Shown one piece after another: positions 6,954 through 6,972 of a stretch of DNA of 6,972 nucleotides. The stretch covers positions 1 through 6,972 of the forward strand of contig JAEWMZ010000320.1 of the NCBI GenBank assembly GCA_023392995.1. The letters run 5' to 3'. How positions within the stretch are numbered: the stretch's first letter is position 1; each line of letters begins with the position of its first letter. The DNA is from Bacillota bacterium (GTDB lineage: Bacteria; Bacillota; Clostridia; Lachnospirales; Lachnospiraceae). The translations under genes were made by a program, and so were the position numbers. The notes beneath the pieces are model-generated. The model searched no databases and was not told where the DNA came from. It was given only the letters and a program-made list of their open reading frames with translations.

Positions 6954-6972
6954 TAGGATAGATGGTAGTAAA

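Overview
The window looks like chromosomal DNA from a moderately AT-rich Gram-positive anaerobe. It is most likely a clostridial relative of the Lachnospiraceae. That placement is an inference from strong AAGGAGG-type ribosome binding sites, a class II PyrF of about 310 residues, a B. subtilis-like class I dihydroorotase and a DUF815 ATPase with a long N-terminal extension. No search was run. All six protein genes lie on the + strand.

Layout: (1) positions 1-875 hold the C-terminal half of arginyl-tRNA synthetase, cut by the window edge and followed by a hairpin that is probably its terminator. (2) Positions 876-1089 are intergenic and carry a purine-rich tandem array with a 16-bp period just upstream of the next gene. 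(3) Positions 1090-3787 hold two ATPase genes 13 bp apart, surely co-transcribed. The first is a PF01637/DUF234-type P-loop ATPase with a winged helix and an apparently dead PD-(D/E)xK nuclease domain. The second is a DUF815 AAA+ ATPase. (4) Positions 3788-4051 are non-coding as far as I can see, with one clean 7-bp inverted repeat. (5) Positions 4058-6953 hold a small Nudix-fold protein with a damaged Nudix box, then pyrC (dihydroorotase) and pyrF (OMP decarboxylase), two enzymes of de novo UMP synthesis. The rest of a pyr operon (for example pyrK, pyrD, pyrE) may follow beyond the right edge, but this cannot be seen here.

How the parts work together: argS is a self-contained housekeeping gene. 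The two ATPases are a plausible functional pair of unknown role. PyrC makes dihydroorotate and PyrF makes UMP at the end of the same pathway. The Nudix-like protein may be a nucleotide-binding accessory of that cluster. I saw no mobile element, tRNA, rRNA, CRISPR array, recognised riboswitch or PyrR-type attenuator. I found no convincing new multi-gene system. The points most worth a second look are the degenerate Nudix box beside pyrC, the ATPase pair with its lost nuclease residues, and the 16-bp repeat array in the leader of that pair.
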